DNA of 64,000 nt from UBA6107 sp964459385. GTDB lineage: Bacteria; Chloroflexota; Anaerolineae; Anaerolineales; Anaerolineaceae. The stretch's first letter is position 1; each line of letters starts with the position of its first letter. Below, piece after piece: positions 8,388 to 17,022 of the stretch. Under the pieces are notes generated by a model. It was not told where the DNA came from and searched no databases. It saw only the letters and a program-made list of their open reading frames with translations. The translations under genes were made by a program, and so were the position numbers. The stretch covers positions 1 to 64,000 of the forward strand of contig CAYWLG010000002.1 in assembly GCA_964459385.1 (NCBI GenBank), written 5' to 3'.

Positions 8388-9176
8388 TTAGAGAAAACGT
8401 AAAAGAATGCTTGTACCGATGCCGGCTTTCAAACGCTCGGCTGCGTTGCCATTGACCACTGCGATCTGCAACACACCAGACGAATCGATCATTGCCACCA
8501 ATTCGCCCGCTTTGCGTTCCCCAAAGGTCAGGCTCAGCCCTTCGATGGTGGCTTCTCCTATTTTAATAACCACCCCGCTTGGTTCTTTGAGGTACTCGGG
8601 GGTAATGTTGGTGAGCAGGTTGCCAAAATGATCCACGCCAAGCACCTGCCCGGCCAGCCCGTCCGCTGTGGGTTCGGGTCGCGGCACCATGATGCGCGCC
8701 GGTTCACTGATGGGGGTGCCCAGATCGTTAAGGGATACCCCACTGGCCAGGTGCGCCCCTGCCGGCGCGAAGATATCACGCCCGTGAAAGCTGCGTGAGA
8801 CCTGCGGCAGCCAGTATTTGGGATTGTCGAGATGAATAAAAGAGATTCCTTTGCCGTCTGCTTCAGCCGCCTCGATCACGCCGGTAAAAAGGCCGTTATC
8901 AGGGCCAACGAAGAACTGATCGCCAATGCGGGCGGCCACCGGTCGGCGCGTGGTGCCCACACCGGGGTCTACCACCGCCACGTGCACCGTGCCCGCCGGA
9001 AAATATTTGACTGCCTGGACCAGCACCAGAGAGCCTTCAAGCACGTTCTGCGGCCCAATTTCGTGGGTAATGTCGACAATCTGCACATCTGGCGCGATAC
9101 CCCAGATGACCCCTTTCATAACGCCCACAAAACCGTCTTTTAAGCCAAAGTCAGTCAATAAAGTAATGATTGCCAT
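8388..9176 (-). CDS. SAM hydroxide adenosyltransferase (S-adenosyl-L-methionine hydrolase, DUF62 family)
   Basis: The 262-residue protein has the family N-terminus (ITLLTDFGLKDGFVGVMKG), the VVDPGVGT motif at about residues 69-76, FVGPDNGLF at about 89-97 and the C-terminal HFGNLLTN motif. Characterised members convert SAM and water to adenosine and methionine; the fluorinase and chlorinase relatives have an extra loop that I do not see. It is the first gene of the operon with the ECF transporter, which suggests that the transported compound is related to adenosine or methionine. GGAAAA precedes the ATG. Confidence 0.92.
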   Translation of the reverse strand: MAIITLLTDFGLKDGFVGVMKGVIWGIAPDVQIVDITHEIGPQNVLEGSLVLVQAVKYFPAGTVHVAVVDPGVGTTRRPVAARIGDQFFVGPDNGLFTGVIEAAEADGKGISFIHLDNPKYWLPQVSRSFHGRDIFAPAGAHLASGVSLNDLGTPISEPARIMVPRPEPTADGLAGQVLGVDHFGNLLTNITPEYLKEPSGVVIKIGEATIEGLSLTFGERKAGELVAMIDSSGVLQIAVVNGNAAERLKAGIGTSILLRFL

Positions 9177-9212
9177 GATTTTCCAATAAAACAGATTTTG
9201 GGAACCACCCTA

Positions 9213-9241
9213 TATATATCATGCTGCAAAATTGAAGTCAA
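9213..9241 (-). promoter_or_regulatory. promoter of the SAM enzyme-ECF operon
   Basis: On the minus strand TTGACT (9241-9236) and TATATA (9218-9213) are separated by 17 bp, 37 bp before the first start codon. I saw no riboswitch in the short leader. Confidence 0.75.
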
Positions 9242-9286
9242 GTTTGTAAATTTGCAAATCTTATCATGTGGTCTGCACTATGAAGT

Positions 9287-10480
9287 CTAAAAGATCGAGC
9301 CCCCCCAAATGAACTGTTCAAATCCTGGCGTTGGAAAGCGTCCTACCAACCAGGAATCTTGCAGATGGTATTTTTCCGCAAAATATGCTAAGCGATCTTT
9401 ATCACTTTGAACGGGGTGTATCTTTGCTTCTAATCCAAATTGGAATCGATCCGGCCGTCTGACAACAAAGTCAATCTCAAACTCCTTTTCTTTCCCCAGA
9501 TAACTTATGCTTCCATAATTTTGTAATTGATTAAAAAGTGAATTTTCAAACAGCGCACCCTCGCCTGGATTCGTGAATAAACTGGCAATCCCATTATCAC
9601 GAAAATAAAGTTTCTTTCCCCCCGCAACCGATTTATCGGGGCTGCCGTGGGAGGATAACAAAGAAATTACATAAGTCTTTTCCAAAAAGTCGATATATTC
9701 ATAAAGAGTAGGTCGTGAAATGCCGACTATTTTAGAAAGCTTGGTCATATCCAGTTTATTGCCGATTCGGTTTGCCAGAACTCTTAAAAGCATTTCCAAT
9801 TCGCCGATCTTTCTAAAATCGGCCATCCCACTTACATCAATATTTATGTAAGAAGAAAATATATCGCTAAGAATTTCCCGTTTCGTTTCTCCTTTTGATT
9901 CAAGCACTACATTCGGAAGCCCGCCGTATTGAATGTACTCTTCATAAAGAGCGTTCAACCGTTCAAACTCATGCTTATTGAAAACCATTTCAGAGAAGTT
10001 CTCTTTTTTCTGATAAGGGATGCTGCGGAAATCCAAAAATTCTCCAAAAGTTAGCGGAAACATCTCAAAGATCACTTTTCTTCCTGAAAGCGATTCTGTA
10101 AATTGATTCTTTAAATAATATGAGCTCGAACCTGTTAAGAGGAATTTAATCGAATAATGATCATACAGATATTTGACAACGCTGGGAATGTTCGGGGCAT
10201 ATTGGATCTCATCCAAAGCAACAGTCATTGGCATCTCTGGATCCAGGCCGCGATTACGCAGATAGTCAATAATGTTATCGTAATTTTTCTCCTGAAAGAC
10301 TTCCCTTTGATCCAGGCGTTCCAAGTCAAAGTAAATTTTGTTAGTAGAATCCACTTGTTCCAATAGCCAACGCAATGCCGTGGTTTTCCCAACCCGGCGC
10401 ATGCCAGTTAAAACGATGACGCGCGAATCTTCCAACGCTGACTTCAGTGTGGAAAATATCTTCCGTTCGATGATTTTCAT
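9287..10480 (-). CDS. AAA+ ATPase with DUF4143 C-terminal domain
   Basis: This 397-residue protein starts with an AAA_14-type ATPase (Walker A GMRRVGKTT at residues 26-34, Walker B VALDEIQ, LLTGSSSYYL sensor motif), then a winged-helix segment, and ends in a DUF4143 PD-(D/E)XK-like fold (KEFEIDFVVRRP...GLEAKIH). Such proteins are common in mobile or accessory regions and their role is not settled. The gene is AT-richer than its neighbours. The candidate -10 element ends 6 nt before the ATG, so the message may be leaderless. Confidence 0.88.
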   Translation of the reverse strand: MKIIERKIFSTLKSALEDSRVIVLTGMRRVGKTTALRWLLEQVDSTNKIYFDLERLDQREVFQEKNYDNIIDYLRNRGLDPEMPMTVALDEIQYAPNIPSVVKYLYDHYSIKFLLTGSSSYYLKNQFTESLSGRKVIFEMFPLTFGEFLDFRSIPYQKKENFSEMVFNKHEFERLNALYEEYIQYGGLPNVVLESKGETKREILSDIFSSYINIDVSGMADFRKIGELEMLLRVLANRIGNKLDMTKLSKIVGISRPTLYEYIDFLEKTYVISLLSSHGSPDKSVAGGKKLYFRDNGIASLFTNPGEGALFENSLFNQLQNYGSISYLGKEKEFEIDFVVRRPDRFQFGLEAKIHPVQSDKDRLAYFAEKYHLQDSWLVGRFPTPGFEQFIWGGSIF

Positions 10481-10485
10481 GTTTC

Positions 10486-10563
10486 TATTTTACACTTTTT
10501 ATACATATTTGTAAATTATTACTTTACACTTTCACTACAAATCTGTAAAACAGTACTTTACAC
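10486..10563 (-). promoter_or_regulatory. three repeats spaced exactly 34 bp, with promoter of the DUF4143 gene
   Basis: TA(T/C)TTTACAC occurs at 10486, 10520 and 10554 on the plus strand. The first two 34-bp units are also similar over most of their length; the third overlaps the 3' end of the mannosidase gene. On the minus strand a TTTACA -35 and TAAAAT -10 with a 17-bp spacer lie in this array, right before the ATG at 10480. The layout suggests repeated binding of a regulator, perhaps autoregulation. Confidence 0.55.
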
Positions 10564-13500
10564 CACCCTCAACGTAACAATCTGATACGGGCGCACGGAG
10601 AATTTGACCGCGTTGCCCTCCACCACCAGCTCTTCCTGCGCTTCTTCGAGCAGATTGGTGCGCCAGGCCTGGTGGATGGGGAAACCGGCGTTGAGGCTCA
10701 CCTTGCGGCGGCAGCGCTGACTTTCGTAGAGGCGCACGATGAGGCCGTGGCCATCTTCGGCCGCCTTGACCGTTTCGATCACCACGTTGGGCTGATCCAC
10801 CGAGAAGAGCGAGCACTCGCCAAAGTTGCCCACGTTCGCCGCCGGCACTGCCCGGCAGGGATCGTTGAGGGCATAAGCCGCACGGACGGTGCGTTCATCC
10901 CAGGGGCCGCTGTGGGGGTAGAGCGAGTAGGCAAAGCTGTGTTCGCCTTCGTCGGCGTGCGGGTCCGGCTCGGCGGGGCTGCGCAAAAGGCTGATGCGCA
11001 TTACATTATCATGAATATCATGGCCAAATTTGCAGTCATTGAGCAGGCTGACGCCGTAATCCCCTTCGCTCAGGTCCACCCATTTGTGAGCAACCGTTTC
11101 AAAACGCGCCCAATCCCAGGAGGTGTTCTCGTGGGTGGGCCGTTGAATGTTGCCCCACTGAATTTCATAAGTGGCCAGTGGCGAGAAAACGTTGACCGGA
11201 AAGGCTGTTTTGAGCAAGGTGTGCTTCTCGTGCCATTGGATCGTGGTCGAAAAATCGAGGCGTGGGCTGTTGAATGCCAGCGAAATACGCTTGATGAAAG
11301 AACTGTGCTGGATGCCTCGTCTGATCTCAAGGGTGGCGCGCAAAGGCCCTGCTTCGACCACGCGGATGCTCTGGGCGGGTTCACAGAGGGTGAGGCGATC
11401 ACGATAAGAGCTGTCGATGTCCCAGGCGTCCCAGTTGACCGGGCGGTCTTCAAAAGCTTGCAACTCATCAGCGATGGCGCCCGCGGGCAGCACTTCGCGC
11501 TGGTTGAGTTTATCCAGAATGCGTGTGATGTCACCGGCGTCGTTCAATTCAACACGCAAAAAGTCATTTTCAAGCAAGCGCTCGCTCGCCTGAACGTCCG
11601 TTCGCTGCGGCTTTGGCGGTTCCCCTTCAGAGAAACGCAGAGCAGTCAGGCTGAGCGGTTCCAGTTCCCCTGCCGCCAGCCAGGTGCCATCCGGGGTTGA
11701 TTGGCTGGGCACAGGAGTGCCATCTTTGCGCTCAAGGTGCTTGCCGGTTGGGAGTGAAGCCGGATAAAAGACCAGATCGTCGCGTTTGAACCCGCTGGGG
11801 TTGACCAGCCAGGCACCCTGAGCGGATTCACTTTGTGCCCGTTCGATCGCCTGGATGGCCTCCGAGCTTATCTGCGCGGCCGAGGTTAGCACCTGTTCGT
11901 ATTGGGCCTGCGACTCTTCATAGACCTCGCCGATGCTGCTGCCGGGCAAAATATCGTGGAACTGGTTAAGGCAGACCAACTGCCAGTCTTTTTGCAGTTC
12001 TTCATGGGGATAGACGGCATCTTTCACAAGTGTTTTAGCCAGCGAAGCCAGAAACTCAGCGTCGTGCAGGGCAAATTCGCTCTTACGGTTGGCGCGCTTG
12101 TTGCGGCTCTGGCTGGTATAGGTGCCGCGGTGCAGCTCCAGGTAAAGTTCCCCGTTCCAGGTGGGCAGATGAGCGCCATCTTCCTGCTCCACCGTCTCAA
12201 AGAATTCCCTGACGCTGCCCGAACGAAGCTGCGGCATGGCCGGAAAATTGCGCATGACACTTAAGTTTTCGATCATCTCCGGGGTTGGCCCGCCGCCGCC
12301 ATCCCCAAAGCCATAGGCCATAAGCAGATTAGGGTGCAGTTCCTTTTGTTGGAAGCCTTTCCAGGTGCCCAACACCTGGCTTGGCTCCACCTCGGCATTA
12401 TAGGTGCTGGCCACCCACTCGCCGCCGCGTGAAGGGGTGGTGGAAAAATGCGCCAACACCCTGCTGCCATCCAGCCCCTGCCACCAAAAAGAGTCATAGG
12501 GCATGCGATTGGTCTGGTTCCAGCTCAACTTAATCGTAAAGAAATATTTCAGCCCCGCTTCACGGATGAGCTGCGGCAGGCTCCAGCAGAAGCCAAAGGC
12601 ATCGGGCAGCCACAAGACCGGCGATTCGGCCTCTTTGCCAAAATGCCCGGCAAAATAGCTGCGTCCGAGCAGAAACTGGCGCGCCAACGATTCGGCGCCG
12701 CTGATATTGCAGTCGGCTTCCAGCCACATCCCTCCCAGCACTTCCCAACTGCCGGCTTTGACCTGCTGCTTGATCTGCTCGAATAATTGGGGCTGATCCT
12801 GCCGCACGAATTCATACAGTTGGGGCTGGCTCTGACTGAAATGAAATTGGGGGTAGCGTTCCAGGTTACGCACTGCGTTGCTGAAGGTGCGGGCCGCTTT
12901 CTGGCGCGTCACCGCCAACGGCCACAGCCAGGCAACATCAATGTGGGCATGGCCGGTGGCAAACAGGTGAACAGGCAAAGCCGGGCCGGCATTGGCAACC
13001 CCTTCCTCCAGAACACGAGCCGCCTGTGCCACACTGGCATAGAAAGAATCCCCCAGTGGTGCGCGGGTATCAAGCACTTTGAAGGTTGCCTCGAGTGCAT
13101 TGACTAGGGCATATCGGGCCGGATCCGTCTCAGCCAGAATTTCCGTTACCTCTATAGCTACACGCAATTTCGTCATCAGGTCGCGGGTGGGCGGGTCTAT
13201 TTTCACCACCTGGCAGGGACGCATGAATAGCTGTGTGGGCTCCGAGCCCACTTCGCCGCCCAGACCCGTCCAGCCGTGCAGCAACAGGGTATGTTCTTTG
13301 CCATCCCGCCAGAGCTGTGACAAAGCTATCTCCTGGTGGTAACGGTCACAGGCGGCAAAGGCTTGACCTTCAACATAAGCCAGCGCTTCTGGATGGCTGA
13401 AATCGCCTGCCTGCCCCAACGGAAGATAAAATGCGAGATCGTCCACCGCCAGACATTCTTTCGGCAGGGCAAAACGTACTGCCAACACGAAATCGCTGTT

Positions 13501-13695
13501 CCACTTGCCCCAGTAAGAATAGGGCTGCACTTGTGGCCAGGATTCCCAATCGTCCGTCTCTCCCAGTGGTTGACTGCCCTGCGGGAAGAGCTTCACCCGA
13601 AAAGCGGGCATATCCCAGCTTTGCCGATAAACCAGCGGTTCGATCAGCTTGAGGCGGGCGTTGAATTTTTGCAGGGTTTGGGTGAGTTCATGCAT
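10558..13695 (-). CDS. alpha-mannosidase, glycoside hydrolase family 38
   Basis: The 1045-residue protein matches the large Ams1/Man2C1-type class II alpha-mannosidases in length and order: an N-terminal domain to about 240, the catalytic barrel, a helical middle domain and a long beta-rich C-terminal part. Zinc ligands are expected at His251 and Asp253 in GHAHIDVAWLWP, and the nucleophile at Asp365 in LWLPDAFGFC. No signal peptide is seen, so it should act in the cytoplasm on imported mannosides or free oligosaccharides. AGGAG lies about 9 nt before the ATG. It is flanked on both sides by DUF4143 ATPase genes. Confidence 0.93.
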   Translation of the reverse strand: MHELTQTLQKFNARLKLIEPLVYRQSWDMPAFRVKLFPQGSQPLGETDDWESWPQVQPYSYWGKWNSDFVLAVRFALPKECLAVDDLAFYLPLGQAGDFSHPEALAYVEGQAFAACDRYHQEIALSQLWRDGKEHTLLLHGWTGLGGEVGSEPTQLFMRPCQVVKIDPPTRDLMTKLRVAIEVTEILAETDPARYALVNALEATFKVLDTRAPLGDSFYASVAQAARVLEEGVANAGPALPVHLFATGHAHIDVAWLWPLAVTRQKAARTFSNAVRNLERYPQFHFSQSQPQLYEFVRQDQPQLFEQIKQQVKAGSWEVLGGMWLEADCNISGAESLARQFLLGRSYFAGHFGKEAESPVLWLPDAFGFCWSLPQLIREAGLKYFFTIKLSWNQTNRMPYDSFWWQGLDGSRVLAHFSTTPSRGGEWVASTYNAEVEPSQVLGTWKGFQQKELHPNLLMAYGFGDGGGGPTPEMIENLSVMRNFPAMPQLRSGSVREFFETVEQEDGAHLPTWNGELYLELHRGTYTSQSRNKRANRKSEFALHDAEFLASLAKTLVKDAVYPHEELQKDWQLVCLNQFHDILPGSSIGEVYEESQAQYEQVLTSAAQISSEAIQAIERAQSESAQGAWLVNPSGFKRDDLVFYPASLPTGKHLERKDGTPVPSQSTPDGTWLAAGELEPLSLTALRFSEGEPPKPQRTDVQASERLLENDFLRVELNDAGDITRILDKLNQREVLPAGAIADELQAFEDRPVNWDAWDIDSSYRDRLTLCEPAQSIRVVEAGPLRATLEIRRGIQHSSFIKRISLAFNSPRLDFSTTIQWHEKHTLLKTAFPVNVFSPLATYEIQWGNIQRPTHENTSWDWARFETVAHKWVDLSEGDYGVSLLNDCKFGHDIHDNVMRISLLRSPAEPDPHADEGEHSFAYSLYPHSGPWDERTVRAAYALNDPCRAVPAANVGNFGECSLFSVDQPNVVIETVKAAEDGHGLIVRLYESQRCRRKVSLNAGFPIHQAWRTNLLEEAQEELVVEGNAVKFSVRPYQIVTLRVV

Positions 13696-13780
13696 GGCGA
13701 TGGCTCCTGATTCATCAAAGTTAATCTAATTTTAGCCAATAAACGTGAAGTTAAGCCATGAAAAGAAGAAGTAAGAGAAA

Positions 13781-13809
13781 TTGAATTGTTGTTAGGTTTA
13801 TGTTATAAA
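13781..13809 (+). promoter_or_regulatory. promoter of the second DUF4143 ATPase gene
   Basis: TTGAAT and TATAAA are separated by 17 bp, about 55 bp before the chosen ATG. Confidence 0.6.
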
Positions 13810-13864
13810 TAGTGTATTGTTTTTACATTTTATAGAACATATAAACGAGGAGATTCAACACTTT

Positions 13865-15157
13865 ATGGAACGTAAAATTTCCGCGTCTCTCATTGAGTGG
13901 AAAAATAAAGCGGGCAGGCGACCGCTGATCGTTTACGGGGCTCGTCAGGTTGGAAAGACATATTCTCTGCTTTCATTTGCAAAATCAGCTTACCGAGATT
14001 ACGTCTATTTCAACTTTGAGGAAAATCGCCAACTTGCTGATATTTTTGAACCCGATCTGATCCCTGAACGTATCATCAGCGAGCTATCCATTGTTGCCGG
14101 GAAAAGAATCCTCCCGGAGGATACTCTCATCCTCTTTGATGAAATTCAAGCATGTGAGCGCGCATTAACCTCTCTCAAATATTTCAGTGAGTCAGCACCG
14201 TTCTACTCTCTCATAGCTGCAGGGAGCCTGTTGGGCGTGGCTATTAATCGCCAACTTTCCTCATACCCGGTGGGGAAGGTCGAAACGTTGACCATGTATC
14301 CTCTCGATTTCGAAGAATTCCTCTGGGCAAATGGGCAAAAAGAACTATCCACAAAAATTCGTGAACACTTCGCTAATCTGGCCCCCTTTTCCCAACATGA
14401 GATGGCCCTTACTCTTTATCGCAATTACTTGTTTGTTGGAGGCATGCCCCGACCAGTTCTTGAACACCTGGAAAACAGAGAAAATGACTTCGTTGTTTCA
14501 GAACAGATCAATCTGAACAATGCTTACCTGGCAGATTCAGCAAAATATACACGTCCCGCCGAATCTGTAAAAATCATCGCCGCTTTTAATTCGATTCCGG
14601 CACAATTGGCAAAAGAAAATCACAAGTTCCAATATAAAATGATCAAAAGCGGTGCTCGTGCCAGTGAGTATGAACTTGCGCTCGATTGGCTTTTCACTGC
14701 TGGCATTTGTTACCGTTGCACAAAAGTAACTGAAGGACATTTGCCCCTCAGTGCTTATCAGGAACCTTCAGCTTTCAAGGTTTATATGCAAGATACTGGT
14801 TTGCTGGCAGCCAAGGCGGGTATTCCACCTGCGCTACTACTTAACCGTTCTTCAGACCTTGACGGATTCAAAGGGGCTCTGGCAGAAAACTATGTATGTG
14901 GATCGCTGGTTACTGCGGGGCACGAGCCATTCTATTGGGAATCCAATGGAAAAGCTGAGGTGGATTTCGTAATTCAGATGAAGAACGGTGAGATTGTTCC
15001 AATTGAAGTGAAGTCAGCCGATAACGTCCATAGCCGGAGTCTTTCCGTCTTTATTGAACGATACAGGATTCCATACGCTATTCGTATCTCAACCCGCAAC
15101 TTTGGCACTAGTGAGCACCTTCGTTCACTTCCACTCTATGCCGCTTTCTGCATATAA
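13865..15157 (+). CDS. AAA+ ATPase with DUF4143 C-terminal domain (second copy)
   Basis: The 430-residue protein has Walker A YGARQVGKTY at about residues 21-30, Walker B TLILFDEIQA, the IAAGSLLGVA sensor segment and the YRNYLFVGGMP motif typical of this group. Its DUF4143 part ends in GKAEVDFVIQ...IPIEVKSA, a PD-(D/E)XK-like core. The frame is open back to a TTG at 13817, but the ATG at 13865 has AGGAG 12 nt upstream and gives the usual N-terminus. It is clearly diverged from the 9.3 kb homologue, so these are not recent duplicates. It is convergent with the GH1 gene, 2 bp away. Confidence 0.88.
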   Translation: MERKISASLIEWKNKAGRRPLIVYGARQVGKTYSLLSFAKSAYRDYVYFNFEENRQLADIFEPDLIPERIISELSIVAGKRILPEDTLILFDEIQACERALTSLKYFSESAPFYSLIAAGSLLGVAINRQLSSYPVGKVETLTMYPLDFEEFLWANGQKELSTKIREHFANLAPFSQHEMALTLYRNYLFVGGMPRPVLEHLENRENDFVVSEQINLNNAYLADSAKYTRPAESVKIIAAFNSIPAQLAKENHKFQYKMIKSGARASEYELALDWLFTAGICYRCTKVTEGHLPLSAYQEPSAFKVYMQDTGLLAAKAGIPPALLLNRSSDLDGFKGALAENYVCGSLVTAGHEPFYWESNGKAEVDFVIQMKNGEIVPIEVKSADNVHSRSLSVFIERYRIPYAIRISTRNFGTSEHLRSLPLYAAFCI

Positions 15158-15159
15158 AA

Positions 15160-16530
15160 TCATGAAGGTAATTCTTCCACACCATTACTGGCAATGACCT
15201 GCTGGTAGAAATAAGCACTGTCTTTGGGGGTGCGTTTGAGGGTGTCGTAATCAACATGGACGATTCCGAAGCGCTGACTGAAACCCACGGACCACTCGAA
15301 ATTATCCATGAGCGACCAGGCGAAATAGCCAGTGACAGGGATGCCCGACTCAATGGCCCGGGCCAGTTCCACCAGGTGGCGGCGCATGTAAGAGACCCGA
15401 CGCGCGTCGTGCACTTTGCCATCTGCGGAAAGGCCATCGTGGTAAGCCGCTCCGTTCTCGGCGATGAACATCGTTTTCGGGGCGTAGGTTTTGTTCAACC
15501 AATCCAGAATTTCAAACAGACCGTGCGGGTAGATTTCCCAATTGTAGTCGGTGGTCTCGGCTTTTGAGGCGATGCGCGTCAGATGGCCGGGCTCCATTTC
15601 GTGACCGGCTTCGGCGCCGATGATGGTGCGGCTGTAATAGTTGATGCCCAACGCATCGATGGGTGAAGCGATCAATTCAAGGTCAGCCGGCAAAATGTAA
15701 GCCGGTGCCTCATCCATCACCCCTTCGCTCTGATAGTAGCTACGAATTTCAGCCGGGTAGCCGCGGCCGAAGGCGGGATCGATGAACCAGCGATTAAAGC
15801 TGCCTTCGTAAAAGCGGGTAGCGTAAAGATCCGCTTCACTCTGGCTGGCCGGGGTCAACGGATAAGGGTTGACCACCAGACTCACCTCGGCATCGGGCAC
15901 ATTGGTTCTGATCACCCGCACCCCCAGCCCATGTGCCAGCATCAGATGATGGCCGGCTTTCAGGGCAGCGGACAGATCGGTCTCGCCCGGGGCGTGCGTG
16001 CCGAACTGGTATCCCAGCATGGCGGCACACCAGGGTTCATTGAGGGTGGTCCATTTTTTGACGCGATCCCCCAGGCGGCGGGTCACCACATCGGTGTAGG
16101 CCGAAAAAGCCAGCGCGGTCTCACGAGAAAGCCAGGCGCCCGGCAAAGCAGTGGGCAGATCCCAATGGTAGAGCGTCACCACAGGGGTAATGTCTGCGGC
16201 CAGCAGCGCATCTACCAGACGGTCATAAAAGGCCAGGCCGGCCTCGTTCACCTGCCCGATGCCATTGGGCAGGATGCGCGGCCAGGCGATCGAAAAGCGG
16301 TAGGCCTGCAAGCCCAGACTCTTCATCAGGGCAATGTCTTCACGCCAAAGATGATAAAAATCTGTGCTGACATCTGCATTATCGTTATTTAAGATCTTAC
16401 CGGGAGTGTGCGCAAACCGATCCCAGATGGATTCGCCGCGCCCATCGGCATGAACGGCCCCTTCTACCTGATAAGAGGCGGTGGCACTGCCCCACAAAAA
16501 TCCTTGCGGAAATGTGTACGTTTTACCCAT
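15160..16530 (-). CDS. beta-glucosidase, glycoside hydrolase family 1
   Basis: This 456-residue enzyme has the length and motifs of bacterial GH1 beta-glucosidases: FLWGSATASYQVEG at residues 11-24, acid/base Glu165 in TLNEP and nucleophile Glu358 in FIAENG (the usual V/I-T-ENG has Ala here). It hydrolyses beta-glucosides such as cellobiose in the cytoplasm; there is no signal peptide. GGGAG precedes the start. It is the last gene of the GH94-cupin-GH1 operon, 36 bp after the cupin stop, and is probably controlled by the CebR-like operator upstream of GH94. Confidence 0.95.
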   Translation of the reverse strand: MGKTYTFPQGFLWGSATASYQVEGAVHADGRGESIWDRFAHTPGKILNNDNADVSTDFYHLWREDIALMKSLGLQAYRFSIAWPRILPNGIGQVNEAGLAFYDRLVDALLAADITPVVTLYHWDLPTALPGAWLSRETALAFSAYTDVVTRRLGDRVKKWTTLNEPWCAAMLGYQFGTHAPGETDLSAALKAGHHLMLAHGLGVRVIRTNVPDAEVSLVVNPYPLTPASQSEADLYATRFYEGSFNRWFIDPAFGRGYPAEIRSYYQSEGVMDEAPAYILPADLELIASPIDALGINYYSRTIIGAEAGHEMEPGHLTRIASKAETTDYNWEIYPHGLFEILDWLNKTYAPKTMFIAENGAAYHDGLSADGKVHDARRVSYMRRHLVELARAIESGIPVTGYFAWSLMDNFEWSVGFSQRFGIVHVDYDTLKRTPKDSAYFYQQVIASNGVEELPS

Positions 16531-16566
16531 AATTTATTCTCCCGGTGTGAGTTTTGCAGGCGGGTA

Positions 16567-17004
16567 CTAAGCCCAGTCTTTGATCTTCTTCGCCTCAGTG
16601 ATAAAGGCTTGACGAATCTCTGGGGTGAGATTGAAGTATTCGGTGTTGTCTTTGCCGGTATCGGTGTTCTCGACCAGCAAAATGGTGGCATCTTTGCTCA
16701 TCAGCACGCCGTGCCAGGCCCCTTTTTTGACGTTATACAATTTGTGAGGCTGCATGGGCACACCATAAACCCCCTGCACATTGGCATCGCCTTCCCCCAT
16801 CATCAGGGTGACCTCACCTGCGAGCAGCACAAACACCTCATCCGTCGCCATGTGGCGCTCCAGATAGGCAATATTCTGGGGATGCAGTTCCTCCAGATAG
16901 CGCAAGTAAGCCACGCGCCAGCCGTTGCAATCGATGAGCGGTTTGTACCCTTCTTGTGCGTATTCGATAATATCCAGGCCTGATTGATTCACAAATAACT
17001 CCAA
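16567..17004 (-). CDS. small cupin-fold protein
   Basis: The 145-residue protein has a single cupin-like barrel: a RHMATDEVFVLLAGEVTLM first motif and a later HKLYNVKKGAWHGVLM second motif with possible metal-binding His and Glu. The specific function is not recognisable. It sits 18 bp after the GH94 gene and 36 bp before the GH1 gene, so it is probably co-transcribed with disaccharide-degrading enzymes. A sugar isomerase, epimerase or sugar-binding role is possible but unproven. Confidence 0.72.
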   Translation of the reverse strand: MELFVNQSGLDIIEYAQEGYKPLIDCNGWRVAYLRYLEELHPQNIAYLERHMATDEVFVLLAGEVTLMMGEGDANVQGVYGVPMQPHKLYNVKKGAWHGVLMSKDATILLVENTDTGKDNTEYFNLTPEIRQAFITEAKKIKDWA

Positions 17005-17022
17005 AAAAAATAGAATAAAGTG

